DNA of 64,000 nt from Bacteroidales bacterium (GCA_017619655.1 JAFZRV010000001.1:1-64000), one strand, 5' to 3'. Positions 1 through 8,856 are shown, counted from the stretch's first letter. Numbers and translations are program-made. Notes: a model not told the origin generated them from the sequence alone.

Positions 1-3
1 CAG

Positions 4-37
4 AAATACGCTTTCTAGGTATCTAGAAGGCGTATTT
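4..37. terminator. Rho-independent terminator at window start
   Basis: A 15-bp stem (4-18 with 23-37, one G-U type mismatch) with a 4-base loop runs into a T-tract at 35-40. It probably ends a plus-strand gene lying to the left of the window. A short direct repeat (TTGGCAAACA) follows at about 46-68. Confidence 0.7.
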
Positions 38-173
38 TTTATAACTTGGCAAACATTTGGCAAACATCTGCCGGATTATCTCCGAATAGAATGCCTCAAT
101 CCTTTTTCTGAGTAAACAGCCATTCTCGGAAAGCGTCTTGTTCGTCTTTACTGTAGACATGTCGAAAAAAGAT

Positions 174-181
174 TAAATTTG
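174..181 (+). promoter_or_regulatory. Bacteroidota -7 element for the receptor gene
   Basis: TAAATTTG matches the Bacteroidota -7 consensus TAnnTTTG and lies 23 bases upstream of the GTG start at 205. A weak -33 (TTTA, 147-150) is 23 bases further upstream. Confidence 0.45.
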
Positions 182-204
182 TGGAAATGTAAAAGCATAT
201 TATA

Positions 205-2520
205 GTGAAGCATTTTTTAGTATTTTTGACATTACTTTTTGCAAATGTTTGTTCATTTGCACAGCAAATTGCCGGTAAAGTATTAGACGAGTTTAAAGAG
301 CCACTCCCATATGTTGATGTGGTAGCTCTTTCTTTACCTGATTCTTTGATGATAGAAGGAACTATCACTGACAATGATGGTAATTTTATCTTAAGCAAGA
401 CAGAAAACACCGAATTCGTTATTCGTATTTCAATGGTTGGTTATAAGTCGGTTTGGTTTGATGAAATCCAAGCAGACTTAGGAACAATCGTTATGGAGCC
501 TGAATCTTTCCTATTGGAAGGTGTTGTTTTTAAAGCAGATTTACCTAAATATAGGACTGTAGCAGGTGGTTACGTTACACAAGTAGATAATACCTTACTT
601 AGCAGAGCTGGCAAGGCGTCAGATGTTTTGACTCGTTTGCCTAGAGTGTCTGAAAAAGATGGTGAATATGTAGTATTCGGTAAGGGTAAACCACAGATAT
701 ATATAAATGGAAGGAAACTGAGGAACAACGATGAATTATTGAAATTAGAATCTAAAGACATTAAGAGTATTGAAGTGCTTACCAATCCAGGGGCACAATA
801 CGATGCAAGTGTTCATTCTGTTATCAGAATAAAAACTACTCATAAGGTTGGAGACGGATTCAGTGCTACATTGACTGGCACAGCTACACAACAACACAAA
901 GCCTGGTTTACAGATTTGGCACAATTTAACTATCGCTCAGGCAATTGGGATATATTCGGAGAACTTTATCATCAGAATAATTATTTTCACCAAACACAAG
1001 ACAATGGTTTTGTTATTTTTGGTAACAAACACCATATTGAGAGTACGGGTTCATTTAAAGGTGAAGGGCGTACGCAACAATTGGCAGGTCAATTAGGATT
1101 CAATTATACCATTGATGACGACCGTTCCTTTGGTTTAAAATATGATGTTAAGAAAGAATTCCCTCCTATATACAATAGAGGTACTTTACGCATGGATATC
1201 ATTCAAGATGATATTCCTGCCGGTAATATAGTTAATAAGATGAATTGGCGAAATGAGACTGATCCTATACATGAATTGAACGCTTATTGGCGCAATAAGG
1301 CAGGTAAATTGTCAATGGATATCAATGTCAGTTATTTCTGGCGTAAGGAAGTAAGGAAAACGTTCAATGAAGAGTTCAGTTCAGAGTGGGGCGACCGTTC
1401 AGTTAATAGTATAAGTAATTCCCGTAATCAATTGTGGGCGGGAAAAGCTGTTTTTTCATATCCTATTAATGATAATATTATCTTGCGAGGTGGTTCTGAA
1501 TTTACCAGTTCTTATAGTAAACAGCGTTTTATAAATGAACAGAGTATCATAGCTGATTCTGATGATAAGGTTAATGAATACAATATTGCTTTCTTTACAG
1601 AGGGGACTTGGCGTTTTAACAAATTCAATGTTGGTGCTGGATTAAGATATGAACATGTGGTTTCTGATTATTTCAACGAAGGGATCAAAATGGATGAAGA
1701 AAGTCGTGTCTATGACCAATGGTTTCCTAATATATCTGCCACCTATTCTGATGGGAAGTTCCAAACACAACTCAGTTATTCAGCTAAGGTAAACCGTCCT
1801 TCATACTATCAATTATCAAGTTTTATACAATATGACAACCACTTTGTTTACGAAGGTGGTAATCCATTGTTACGACCTTCTATTTCACATAATATAGAAT
1901 TGAATGTCATGTATGGATGGCTTCAGTTTTCTACTCAGTATGCATACAATAAAAGGCCCATCTTAGATTTTGGCAAACTTTATAATGATGATGATATTGT
2001 ATTGTTCTATCCGCTTAATATTAAGAATAACAAGCTTTTGATAACGACTTTATCTGCTTCTCCAGTTATAGGAATCTGGCATCCCACTTTTGAGTTTCTT
2101 TTGCAGAAGCAGTTTTTTGATGCTAAACAGTATGGGGTAAATGAGTCATTAGGTAAACCCGCCATCGGAATCAATTTCCGTAATCAGATGACATTACCTC
2201 ATGATTGGATTTTGAGTCTTGACGCTTTTTATACTTCTTCGTTCAACTATGGATTCATGCGAATCGACGAAACAAAGAACGTGAATGTTGGCGTTACAAA
2301 AGAATTATTTGATAAAAAACTCTATCTAAAGATTGCTTTTAATGACATCTTTTATAGCAGTAGGGAAAAAGTTGAACAATTCTATGCAGTGGCTATGAGC
2401 TCATTGAGTAGAAAAAGTGATTCCAGACGCTTGATTTTCACAGTTACCTATCGTTTCAATTCCTCAAGCAGTAAATATCGTGGAACAGGAGCCGGTTTGA
2501 GTGAAAAACAGCGTATGTAA
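205..2520 (+). CDS. TonB-dependent receptor-like outer membrane beta-barrel protein
   Basis: This 771-residue protein is predicted to sit in the outer membrane. Residues 1-20 form a signal peptide ending in FAQ. A carboxypeptidase-regulatory-like beta-sandwich follows (about 21-95), then a plug-like region (about 115-215, with the typical TLPGV-like stretch replaced by TRLPRVSE), and a long barrel-forming region to the C-terminus. This order is that of the 'outer membrane beta-barrel family protein' group of Bacteroidota, which often lack a SusD partner, and none is present here. The start is a GTG at 205, chosen because it begins the signal peptide. The gene is strikingly AT-rich, with A/T-ending codons, unlike all other genes in the window, and a recombinase remnant lies just downstream, so recent horizontal arrival is likely. 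The substrate cannot be told. Confidence 0.85.
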   Translation: MKHFLVFLTLLFANVCSFAQQIAGKVLDEFKEPLPYVDVVALSLPDSLMIEGTITDNDGNFILSKTENTEFVIRISMVGYKSVWFDEIQADLGTIVMEPESFLLEGVVFKADLPKYRTVAGGYVTQVDNTLLSRAGKASDVLTRLPRVSEKDGEYVVFGKGKPQIYINGRKLRNNDELLKLESKDIKSIEVLTNPGAQYDASVHSVIRIKTTHKVGDGFSATLTGTATQQHKAWFTDLAQFNYRSGNWDIFGELYHQNNYFHQTQDNGFVIFGNKHHIESTGSFKGEGRTQQLAGQLGFNYTIDDDRSFGLKYDVKKEFPPIYNRGTLRMDIIQDDIPAGNIVNKMNWRNETDPIHELNAYWRNKAGKLSMDINVSYFWRKEVRKTFNEEFSSEWGDRSVNSISNSRNQLWAGKAVFSYPINDNIILRGGSEFTSSYSKQRFINEQSIIADSDDKVNEYNIAFFTEGTWRFNKFNVGAGLRYEHVVSDYFNEGIKMDEESRVYDQWFPNISATYSDGKFQTQLSYSAKVNRPSYYQLSSFIQYDNHFVYEGGNPLLRPSISHNIELNVMYGWLQFSTQYAYNKRPILDFGKLYNDDDIVLFYPLNIKNNKLLITTLSASPVIGIWHPTFEFLLQKQFFDAKQYGVNESLGKPAIGINFRNQMTLPHDWILSLDAFYTSSFNYGFMRIDETKNVNVGVTKELFDKKLYLKIAFNDIFYSSREKVEQFYAVAMSSLSRKSDSRRLIFTVTYRFNSSSSKYRGTGAGLSEKQRM

Positions 2521-2576
2521 TAATTTATCAGCTAAGTTCACTACTGTCCCGTTAAAGTGGACTAATTGTTCTTTGA

Positions 2577-2708
2577 AATCACACGATCGAGTTTATGATG
2601 AAATTGAGTGGCCATAAGAAATATGATACTTTCAAGAAATATGTCAGGCTGTCTCTGGATGAATATGCTGATGATATTGCCAAAAATGCTGATGATGGCC
2701 TGTTCTAG
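2577..2708 (+). pseudogene. Tyrosine recombinase (integrase) C-terminal remnant
   Basis: One frame encodes NHTIEFMMKLSGHKKYDTFK, continuing KYVRLSLDEYADDIA to a stop at 2706-2708. This is the usual ending of Bacteroidota phage/conjugative-transposon integrases: the 'GH' belongs to the catalytic H-x-x-GH region and the tyrosine after TFKK fits the nucleophile position. An in-frame stop at 2574 cuts it off upstream and no other integrase sequence is seen. It is therefore a remnant of about 43 codons. The sequence just before it (about 2545-2565) resembles an insertion-sequence end, but this could not be confirmed. Confidence 0.6.
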
Positions 2709-2710
2709 TT

Positions 2711-2760
2711 TTTGGTCGCATTTGGTCGCATTGCAGAATATTTGGTCGCATTTGGTCGCA
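2711..2760. repeat. Four copies of a 10-bp repeat, TTTGGTCGCA
   Basis: Perfect copies lie at 2711, 2721, 2741 and 2751, with a single unrelated 10-base spacer (2731-2740) keeping the phase. The reverse complement (TGCGACCAAA) recurs in the repeat tract near 39463. The stretch 2709-2872 has no credible gene; it also contains a 10-bp direct repeat CAATAGCCAC at 2823 and 2843. Confidence 0.85.
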
Positions 2761-2872
2761 TTTTCCGTTCATTATTTGAATACACTGGGGGATTATAGCA
2801 ACCACTTGATAGACAAATCCTTCAATAGCCACCAAGAATACACAATAGCCACAAGTCTTCTAGCTCCCGCCC

Positions 2873-2919
2873 GAGGCACTAAAAAAACACGCTGCGAACA
2901 GCGTGTTTTTTTGTGCCTC
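2873..2919. terminator. Long bidirectional terminator hairpin
   Basis: A perfect 14-bp stem (2881-2894 with 2899-2912, CGAA loop) is flanked by a further GAGGCAC/GTGCCTC pairing, with A- and T-tracts on both sides. It can terminate transcription from either direction, including the MerR gene whose stop codon lies inside it. Confidence 0.85.
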
Positions 2920-3235
2920 AGGCACCTTTTATACGGGGGCATATCCCCCGTGCCCCCTTCGCTTCGCGAATCTTCTCTTCCAGCGCCTCGATACTGGGAA
3001 TGTGCGTTTCGTCCTCATAGAGATCGCGAATCTCTTCCAGACTGAACCCCATCCCCTTGAGGGACAGGATGCCCTGCATCTTCTGAAACTGGTCTACGCT
3101 GTAATAGCGGTACCCGGAATCCCGGTCCACGATTTCCGGTACCAGCAAGTCTATATTCTCATAATGCCGGAGTGTCCGTACCGTGACGCGGCAAAGGCGT
3201 GAAAACTCCCCGATTTTTAATCTGTTTGTCTTCAT
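2918..3235 (-). CDS. MerR-family transcriptional regulator, short or truncated
   Basis: The N-terminus is a MerR winged-helix DNA-binding domain: FSRLCRVTVRTLRHYE, then the wing with DRDSGYRYYS, then a helix beginning QFQKMQGIL. It is followed by the start of the dimerisation helix (to about residue 90). The protein is only 105 residues and has no effector-binding domain. The last 15 residues (AKGARGICPRIKGA region) are encoded by a GC-rich hairpin and the terminator arm, which suggests the original C-terminus was lost. It is probably autoregulated from the promoter at 3264-3296. The target drug or metal cannot be inferred. Confidence 0.8.
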   Translation of the reverse strand: MKTNRLKIGEFSRLCRVTVRTLRHYENIDLLVPEIVDRDSGYRYYSVDQFQKMQGILSLKGMGFSLEEIRDLYEDETHIPSIEALEEKIREAKGARGICPRIKGA

Positions 3236-3263
3236 AACAACTGTGCACTTTTGTTACTTGCCG

Positions 3264-3296
3264 CAAAGATAAAACGTGACGTAGGGTACGGGTCAA
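3264..3296 (-). promoter_or_regulatory. MerR-type promoter with 19-bp spacer
   Basis: On the minus strand TTGACC (3291-3296) and TATCTTTG (3264-3271) are separated by 19 bp, the overlong spacing typical of MerR-activated promoters. The spacer holds the dyad CGTACCCTACG. It lies 28 bases upstream of the MerR start. Confidence 0.65.
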
Positions 3297-3324
3297 GAGA
3301 AAAATGAAAATTGTTACTATTCTA

Positions 3325-3951
3325 TCAGAACTGGGGAAGCTGGCCAGGAAGTACCAGTTTCTCCTTGGGCGGGAAGGTAGCCTCATATGCCGAAAAGGCT
3401 TCCGGCTGCGCATCGGCCACAAAGTAGCCTGCGGGCGGGCAGTAGGTACCTTCGCGATTGCCCCAATAGCCGGGGATGAGTTCCTGCGCCAGGAAGTAGG
3501 GAACTTCGCTGAAGGCAGGTTCGTCGTGATAATGGATACGTAGCTTGCTGGCCAGGTCGAAACCGGCATGCTTGTAAAAGTCAATATTGCCCTCCATCTG
3601 CAACAGGCCGATGCCCGTCTCCCGGGCTTTTTCCAGCGCATATTGCAGCAGTTTGAGGCCATAACCCTTGCGCTTGAAGTCCGGATGGATGCTGATGGGG
3701 CCGAAGGTCCAGGAAGGGAAGGCCGTCCCGTCGACAAGGGTAATTTCGGCCTTTGAGAACATGACGTGGCCGATGATGCGCCCGTCCTCCTCCATCACAA
3801 AGTCCAGCTCCGGGATGAATGACGGATTGCTTCGGTACTGATTCAGCACAAAATGCTCTTGACATCCCGGACGGTACACGTTCCAGAAAGCCTCCCGCGT
3901 GAGGTTCTCCACCTCCCGCCAATCTTTGGGTTGTTCCAGTCGGATAATCAT
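3325..3951 (-). CDS. GNAT-family N-acetyltransferase
   Basis: The 208-residue protein has the GNAT fold pattern: an N-terminal MIIRLEQPKDWREVENLTRE, a central strand FVMEEDGRIIGHVMFSKAEI and the acetyl-CoA loop PDFKRKGYGLKLLQYALEKA (Q/RxxGxG/A motif, here KRKGYG). The C-terminal part ends in a YFVADAQPEAFSAYEATFPP segment seen in YhbS-like acetyltransferases. The start at 3951 (MIIRLEQ) is preferred over the longer reading from 3987 because it begins the first beta-strand. It is followed on the same strand by the MerR gene after 89 bases. The substrate is unknown. Confidence 0.85.
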   Translation of the reverse strand: MIIRLEQPKDWREVENLTREAFWNVYRPGCQEHFVLNQYRSNPSFIPELDFVMEEDGRIIGHVMFSKAEITLVDGTAFPSWTFGPISIHPDFKRKGYGLKLLQYALEKARETGIGLLQMEGNIDFYKHAGFDLASKLRIHYHDEPAFSEVPYFLAQELIPGYWGNREGTYCPPAGYFVADAQPEAFSAYEATFPPKEKLVLPGQLPQF

Positions 3952-3974
3952 AGTATTATTAAATAGGAATTTTA

Positions 3975-4355
3975 CTACTGTCTCCAATCATCTACAACAT
4001 ATAACTCCCCATTGTAAGTAAAGCAGATTTTGCTTTCCATACCGGTGAGATAGAGGAACATCTTCTGCCCGGTTTTTGTGTTCTTGAAGTGGCCATAATT
4101 GATTTTGCCCAAGCTCATGCCGTTGGTCCTGATCAGATGTTTCAACAGGCCCTCTGGCATTTCGATGATGGAAATATCATCAACAGGAATAAGTTGCGGC
4201 TTGCCCATGTACGTGCTCAACTGGATTTCGTCGTTCTCTGTGATCGAGATACCTTTGGGCCAATAGGCCAGCATCACACCCACTACGACAAGGAAAGTGA
4301 CAGTGATAATAACGATAGTAATTATCATAGCAGTACAAGGAGATTTAAGGGCCAT
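3975..4355 (-). CDS. Small membrane-anchored protein, PH-like domain
   Basis: The protein has 126 residues. One transmembrane helix lies at about residues 9-32 (IITIVIITVTFLVVVGVMLA). A soluble domain follows with alternating beta-strands (ISITENDEIQLSTY, IPVDDISIIEMPEG, MFLYLTGMESKICFTYNG). This pattern resembles bacterial PH-like domains (bPH), in which a short membrane anchor precedes a beta-barrel, but the assignment is tentative. It lies between the hydrolase and the acetyltransferase, 20-25 bases from each, so these three genes could be cotranscribed. Confidence 0.65.
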   Translation of the reverse strand: MALKSPCTAMIITIVIITVTFLVVVGVMLAYWPKGISITENDEIQLSTYMGKPQLIPVDDISIIEMPEGLLKHLIRTNGMSLGKINYGHFKNTKTGQKMFLYLTGMESKICFTYNGELYVVDDWRQ

Positions 4356-4375
4356 TGTATAGTGTAAATTACGAT

Positions 4376-5431
4376 TTATAAACAGTGAAGATAGCCGGAG
4401 AACTCTTCGGAGCGGGATTCGAGGAGGCCGTGCGTGGCGTTTTTCATCACGAACAGCTGCTTCCTGGGAGCTTTCACCTGCTGGAAGTACTCGCAGGCAA
4501 GCTCGAAGTTGGTCTGATAATCCATGTCGCCATTGATGTTATAATAGGGCACGGCATAATCGTATCTGCCCAGCAGAGACATCTCTTTGAAGCCATCCGA
4601 TGCGACAAAAGGCGCGTACTGCGCGAAGACCTCATCCTCAGTATGGAGGGAAGCCCAAATGTCCGCCAGCGAATAGTATGGATTGAACAGGACCGTTGAA
4701 AGCATGTTATAATCCGTGCCGTCCTTCATCATCCCATAACCGTATCTTTCCATGATGGCGTTTCTCGACAGGTAATTTTCCGGGTCTCCCGTTTCCCTTT
4801 TCTGCGCCCATTTCTCCACCATCTCGCGCCCTTCCGGATCGTTTTCCGACCAGGTCAAAGCCGCTTCGTACAGACGGGATTCATTCTCGTCCCAATCGAT
4901 GAACTGCCCCGTGCCGATGAAGGCATCGTAGTATTCAGGATAAGCCAACGCCAGGTTGGCGCCTAGATACGAGCCCCAGGAGTGCCCGAGAAGCGTGATC
5001 TTTTCGACCTGCAGACAGTCGCGCAGGAACTCGGTCATGGCCTTACCGTCCTGCATCATGATGTCGGCCGTGATGGTTTCCGGATGGGATTTGTCAAAGC
5101 TCTTTCCGCAGCCGCGCTGGTCCCAGGTGACGACGGTATAGACATCGCTCCACTTCCGCGTGAAAGCGTAATCATATAGGCTCGTGGCCGTCCCCGGACC
5201 GCCGTGCAGATAAAGCAGGACGGGATTATCCTTATTCTTTCCGTAGATGCTGATCCATTGCTTCGATCCGTTGATATCGACGTACATCGACTGGTTGATG
5301 CCGCCTTTCGGAGTACGGTTGTTGAGGCCCTGACCGATCCACCGGGTGGCGAAGAATAACACAAAGAGCGAGAGAATACCGATTCCCACCCACTTAAATA
5401 CCTTTAACGAAACTTTGGCAATACGGTTCAT
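4376..5431 (-). CDS. Alpha/beta-fold hydrolase, proline-iminopeptidase-like
   Basis: The 351-residue protein begins with a membrane anchor (about residues 12-32). It then shows the alpha/beta-hydrolase signature: HGGPG (oxyanion hole), WDQRGCGKS, and the nucleophile elbow GHSWGS, with a late histidine in NATHGLLES. HGGPG together with DQRG is typical of the S33 family (proline iminopeptidase and relatives), though enzymes with this signature include esterases and lactonases. The start at 5431 (MNRIAKV) places the anchor at the N-terminus; a longer reading from 5488 adds 19 unremarkable residues. It stands 103 bases downstream of the export operon on the same strand. Confidence 0.85.
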   Translation of the reverse strand: MNRIAKVSLKVFKWVGIGILSLFVLFFATRWIGQGLNNRTPKGGINQSMYVDINGSKQWISIYGKNKDNPVLLYLHGGPGTATSLYDYAFTRKWSDVYTVVTWDQRGCGKSFDKSHPETITADIMMQDGKAMTEFLRDCLQVEKITLLGHSWGSYLGANLALAYPEYYDAFIGTGQFIDWDENESRLYEAALTWSENDPEGREMVEKWAQKRETGDPENYLSRNAIMERYGYGMMKDGTDYNMLSTVLFNPYYSLADIWASLHTEDEVFAQYAPFVASDGFKEMSLLGRYDYAVPYYNINGDMDYQTNFELACEYFQQVKAPRKQLFVMKNATHGLLESRSEEFSGYLHCL

Positions 5432-5534
5432 GTCCTTCCAATGGATCCATTCCTCAAAGATACGAAAATCCTGTCGAATCAAGAACAATCACGCCCTGGA
5501 ATGGGTCTGCGAGCTGACGGTGCGGTGAAGACGG

Positions 5535-6692
5535 TCAGGCTGTTTCGGCTGCGGGCTTCGGCTTGCGGGTTCTCAGGTAGTAGAGGACTGTGGCGAGGAG
5601 GAAGTAGACGATGATCTGAAGGGTCATCGCGCGGAGCTCCGGGGCGATGGATGACAGCGTCCCTGTCTGCGAGAGCACCATGTAGGCACGGCAGCCGAAG
5701 GTGGAAGGGAAGACATAGGAGAGCAGGCGCCACACTTCCGGGAAGCTGGAAGCCGGCCAGGTGAACCCGGTCAGGAACACGGCGATGGGCGTGACGAACA
5801 GCAGCATCACCAGCACGGTCTCCCGGCGGTCGATGAAGGTCGAGAAAGTGAAACTGAAGAAAATGATGTCCGTCACGAAGAACAGCAGCAGCACCAGGGT
5901 GTCCTGCCAGGTGGCATGCATGGGAAGCTGGAACCAGTGCGGAACCAGGATGGCGCCATAGAGCCCCAGCAGCAGGAAGATGATGAAATAGGCGGCGCCG
6001 CGGCCGAAGGACACGCGGCCCATGCCCAGGCCGCTCAGGTTCTTCGTCAGCGTGACGAAATCCCGTTTTTCTTCCCGGATGGTGCCGGCCAGCGTGGCGG
6101 AACCGTAGAACATCACCTGCTGCAGGATCATAAACAGGGCCATGTACACGAAGAACAGCGTGAAGGAGATGTTCTGGTTGTACGGCAGATGATGGTCGAA
6201 TCCCACATACTGGTCCACGGGGGCGGACTGCATCTCGTCGAGCATCACCAGGTTGGTGGCCAGCGTCAGGTTCTTGTAGTACAGGAAGGTGGACATGTCC
6301 GCATAGGTGGAGATCACCCCCTGGTCGCCCCGCGCCCGGGCCGCGTCGTAGTCCCGGGGAATGCCCACGATGCCGTGGACCTTTCCCTCGGCCATCAGCG
6401 CCTGCGCTTCGCGCATGCTGGCGCAGTCGTAGGCGACCGCACACTCGCGCGTGGCATCCAGTTTCTGGATATAGCGCCGGCTGTCGCTTCCCTGGCTCAG
6501 GTCCACCACGGCCACCGGCATCTCGTCGACCACGCCGTGCCCGTAGATGCAGTTGTACAGCAGCGGATACACCAGTCCGGCGAACAGGAAGATCAGCATC
6601 ACGCCGCTGTCGTGCAGTACGAGGTTCAGTTCATTGGTGAAAATGTTCCAGACATCCTGGAACCATTGTCCGATATAAGATTTAGCAGCCAT
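5535..6692 (-). CDS. ABC-2 type transporter permease (second of pair)
   Basis: The 385-residue membrane protein has one N-terminal helix (FLFAGLVYPLLYNCIYG). A large periplasmic domain (about 55-170) contains PVAVVDLSQGSDSRRYIQKL, a hallmark of YhhJ/YhgE-type ABC-2 permeases. A cluster of five helices follows at about 175-375, with the typical LSYVFPSTFGCRAYM loop. It starts 2 bases after the stop of the other permease, so they are translationally coupled. No ATPase gene is found in the operon. It probably forms the inner-membrane part of a tripartite exporter with the HlyD and TolC proteins upstream. Confidence 0.9.
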   Translation of the reverse strand: MAAKSYIGQWFQDVWNIFTNELNLVLHDSGVMLIFLFAGLVYPLLYNCIYGHGVVDEMPVAVVDLSQGSDSRRYIQKLDATRECAVAYDCASMREAQALMAEGKVHGIVGIPRDYDAARARGDQGVISTYADMSTFLYYKNLTLATNLVMLDEMQSAPVDQYVGFDHHLPYNQNISFTLFFVYMALFMILQQVMFYGSATLAGTIREEKRDFVTLTKNLSGLGMGRVSFGRGAAYFIIFLLLGLYGAILVPHWFQLPMHATWQDTLVLLLFFVTDIIFFSFTFSTFIDRRETVLVMLLFVTPIAVFLTGFTWPASSFPEVWRLLSYVFPSTFGCRAYMVLSQTGTLSSIAPELRAMTLQIIVYFLLATVLYYLRTRKPKPAAETA

Positions 6693-6694
6693 GA

Positions 6695-7867
6695 TTAATT
6701 ACGCGGGTAATTCTGGTATTGATAGGCGTTCTTCAGGCGCAGGAAGGTGCAATACGGCAGCAGCTGGAAGGCCAGCAGGGCCACGAGGGCGGGCCACCAC
6801 ACGGCGATACCGGCTCCGTAGAGGGCTTCGCGCACGAAAATCTGATAATAGAAGCGCAAAGGGTAGAGATAGGAAAAGCCCTGCAGCCAGCCCGGCAGCG
6901 CTTCGATGGGAAGCGTAAAGCCCGCGAACGAGAAGCCCAGCACGCTGTACAGGGCGCTGATGCACACCCCGAGGCGAAGCGTGGGCACCAGGCTCACGAT
7001 GAACAGGGCCACCGATTCATAGGCCATCACCATGAAGAACATGGCAACGATCATCCAGCCGATGGAGCCCTGGAGCGGATAGCCCAGCACGCCGAACATC
7101 AACAGCTGCAGGCAGACGCCCAGCAGGGTGAACAGCAGCGTATAGGGCAGCAGCTTCCCCCAAACGGCCGTGAGGATGGAGCCGTCCGAGAGTTCCAGCA
7201 GCTGCTTCGAAGTGCCGTATTTCAGCTCCGAACCGATGGCGTAGGAAACGACCAGCATGATGGCCATCGCCAGGATGCCCGCCAGGATCATGTTGTTCAG
7301 GTAATAGGCATACGATGTGGGGCCGTTGCCGATGTTGTGGGCATCCAGTACCAACGGCTGGATGATGCCCATGATCTCCCTGTCGCTCAAGCCCTTGGCT
7401 CGCAAGACCTGCCGCTGGACGGCGCCGTTGGTGAGGTTCACCAGGAACATCACGTCCTTGTAGGCCAGCGCGCCGCCGATAACCGGATAGAGCGTATTGG
7501 CGTAGATCTCCATCTTGGGGCAATGGAAAGCCTGGACTTCTTCGTCGAAACGCTCCGGAATCACGACAAACGCATAGATGTCGCCGCGATCCAATTGCTT
7601 GCGGGCCGACGTGACGTCGGAAAAGGCGACCACCTTGCCCAGCTGCGTCGCATCGAGCTGCGCCGTGAAGTTCCGGGAGGTGGAGGAACCGTCCAGGTCC
7701 ACCACGCCGACGGGCAGTTTCTCGGGAATGCCGCTTTGGAAGAACGTCAGGAAGAACAGCGCGGACAAGGCGACCGTTCCTGCGGAGCCCCAGAGGTACA
7801 GGGGACGTGCCTTCCACAAGCGCAGCTCCCGCCGGGCGACCTGTCCTATTTGTTTGAAGAGATTCAT
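6695..7867 (-). CDS. ABC-2 type transporter permease (first of pair)
   Basis: At 390 residues it is homologous in architecture to its neighbour: N-terminal helix (LWGSAGTVALSALFFLTFF), periplasmic domain starting KLPVGVVDLDGSSTSRNFT, and five C-terminal helices. These end with the FSYLYPLRFYYQIFVREALY loop typical of ABC-2 permeases. It starts 2 bases after the HlyD stop. The two half-size permeases probably form a heterodimer. Motor function would need an ATPase encoded elsewhere, since none is seen here. Confidence 0.9.
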   Translation of the reverse strand: MNLFKQIGQVARRELRLWKARPLYLWGSAGTVALSALFFLTFFQSGIPEKLPVGVVDLDGSSTSRNFTAQLDATQLGKVVAFSDVTSARKQLDRGDIYAFVVIPERFDEEVQAFHCPKMEIYANTLYPVIGGALAYKDVMFLVNLTNGAVQRQVLRAKGLSDREIMGIIQPLVLDAHNIGNGPTSYAYYLNNMILAGILAMAIMLVVSYAIGSELKYGTSKQLLELSDGSILTAVWGKLLPYTLLFTLLGVCLQLLMFGVLGYPLQGSIGWMIVAMFFMVMAYESVALFIVSLVPTLRLGVCISALYSVLGFSFAGFTLPIEALPGWLQGFSYLYPLRFYYQIFVREALYGAGIAVWWPALVALLAFQLLPYCTFLRLKNAYQYQNYPRN

Positions 7868-7869
7868 GG

Positions 7870-8856
7870 TTAACGATTTATCATCAGCGCACTCATGCCC
7901 GGGCGAAGGCCTTCGACCTCGCCGTCAGGACGGACGCGGACCTCGAAAGTGCGGCAGTCGAATTCGCCCTGTTCCTTGGTGGCGCGCCAGGTGGCGTACG
8001 ATTCGCGGACAACCATGTAATAGACCGTGGCGGTCACTTCCCGGTTGTCGAGGGCGGGGATGCGCAGCTGCACCTTGTCGCCGTTTTTCATGCTGTGGAG
8101 CTGGTCTTCACGGATGTTGAACGTGAACCACATGTCGCCCAGGTCCTGCACCGTCATGATGGGAGATCCCTGTCCGACCAGTTCGCCCACCTTGGGATAG
8201 CGGGCCGTGACGATGCCGTCGGCGGGGGAGGTCAGGGTGATTTCCTCCAGATAGGAATTCACCAGTTCAACCGCGGCGTTCGCCCTTTCCACGAGGGCCA
8301 CGGCGGCATCCTTGTCTTCCTGCCGGGCGCCGGCCACCGCCATGTCATACTGGCTCTTGGCGGCACGCGTGGTAGCGCAGGCTGCCTGATACTGGGCCTC
8401 CACCTCGTCGAACTTCTGGTCCGAGACCACTTTCTGCTCGTGCAGGGTCTTGATCCGCTCGTACGATTTGGCCATCACGTTTTCTCCCACCAGGGCTTTC
8501 TGCCAGAGCTCATAGGCACCGGCAATCTGCTCTTTCTGGGCGCCGTTGTAGGCCTTGTTGCGCTGTGCCTGCGCAGCGGCCTTGGCCGCGTTGGCCTCGG
8601 CTATCTTGGAGCGGATTTCCGGGGAGTCGATGACCACGAGGGTGTCGCCCTTGCGGACCTGCTGCCCCTCGTCGGCGAGGAAGGCCTCGATACGCCCCGG
8701 CACCTTGCCGGACACCCGGTATTCCGTTGCTTCAGCTTCGCCCTGCAGGAGGGCTTCCTTCGGCCGGGACAGGATGAGACCCACGATACCCACGGCCAGT
8801 ACAATCGCAATCAATGCGCACACTCCGATCAGGAGGTTGTAATTCTTCGTTGCCAT
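7870..8856 (-). CDS. HlyD-family periplasmic adaptor (membrane fusion protein)
   Basis: The 328-residue protein has an N-terminal membrane anchor (LLIGVCALIAIVLAVGIVGL), a biotinyl-lipoyl-like half (KVPGRIEAFLADEGQQVRKG), a long coiled-coil hairpin (about 85-200, rich in A, K, E, Q), the second lipoyl half (ITLTSPADGIVTARYPKVGE) and a beta-barrel domain. It bridges the ABC permeases and TolC. The start at 8856 (MATKNYN) is preferred because upstream codons overlap the end of the TolC gene; the two genes are then 1 base apart. Confidence 0.9.
   Translation of the reverse strand: MATKNYNLLIGVCALIAIVLAVGIVGLILSRPKEALLQGEAEATEYRVSGKVPGRIEAFLADEGQQVRKGDTLVVIDSPEIRSKIAEANAAKAAAQAQRNKAYNGAQKEQIAGAYELWQKALVGENVMAKSYERIKTLHEQKVVSDQKFDEVEAQYQAACATTRAAKSQYDMAVAGARQEDKDAAVALVERANAAVELVNSYLEEITLTSPADGIVTARYPKVGELVGQGSPIMTVQDLGDMWFTFNIREDQLHSMKNGDKVQLRIPALDNREVTATVYYMVVRESYATWRATKEQGEFDCRTFEVRVRPDGEVEGLRPGMSALMINR

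Noticed and set aside
96..204. Possible C-terminus of a minus-strand protein (ending SKDEQDAFREWLFTQKKD)
   Set aside because: The frame opens only inside the receptor gene and overlaps its promoter. The ending looks protein-like and may be a relic, but nothing else supports it.
2608..3045. 145-codon plus-strand frame over the integrase remnant and terminator
   Set aside because: It crosses a strong terminator and the MerR gene and has no domain. A different frame encodes the recombinase end.
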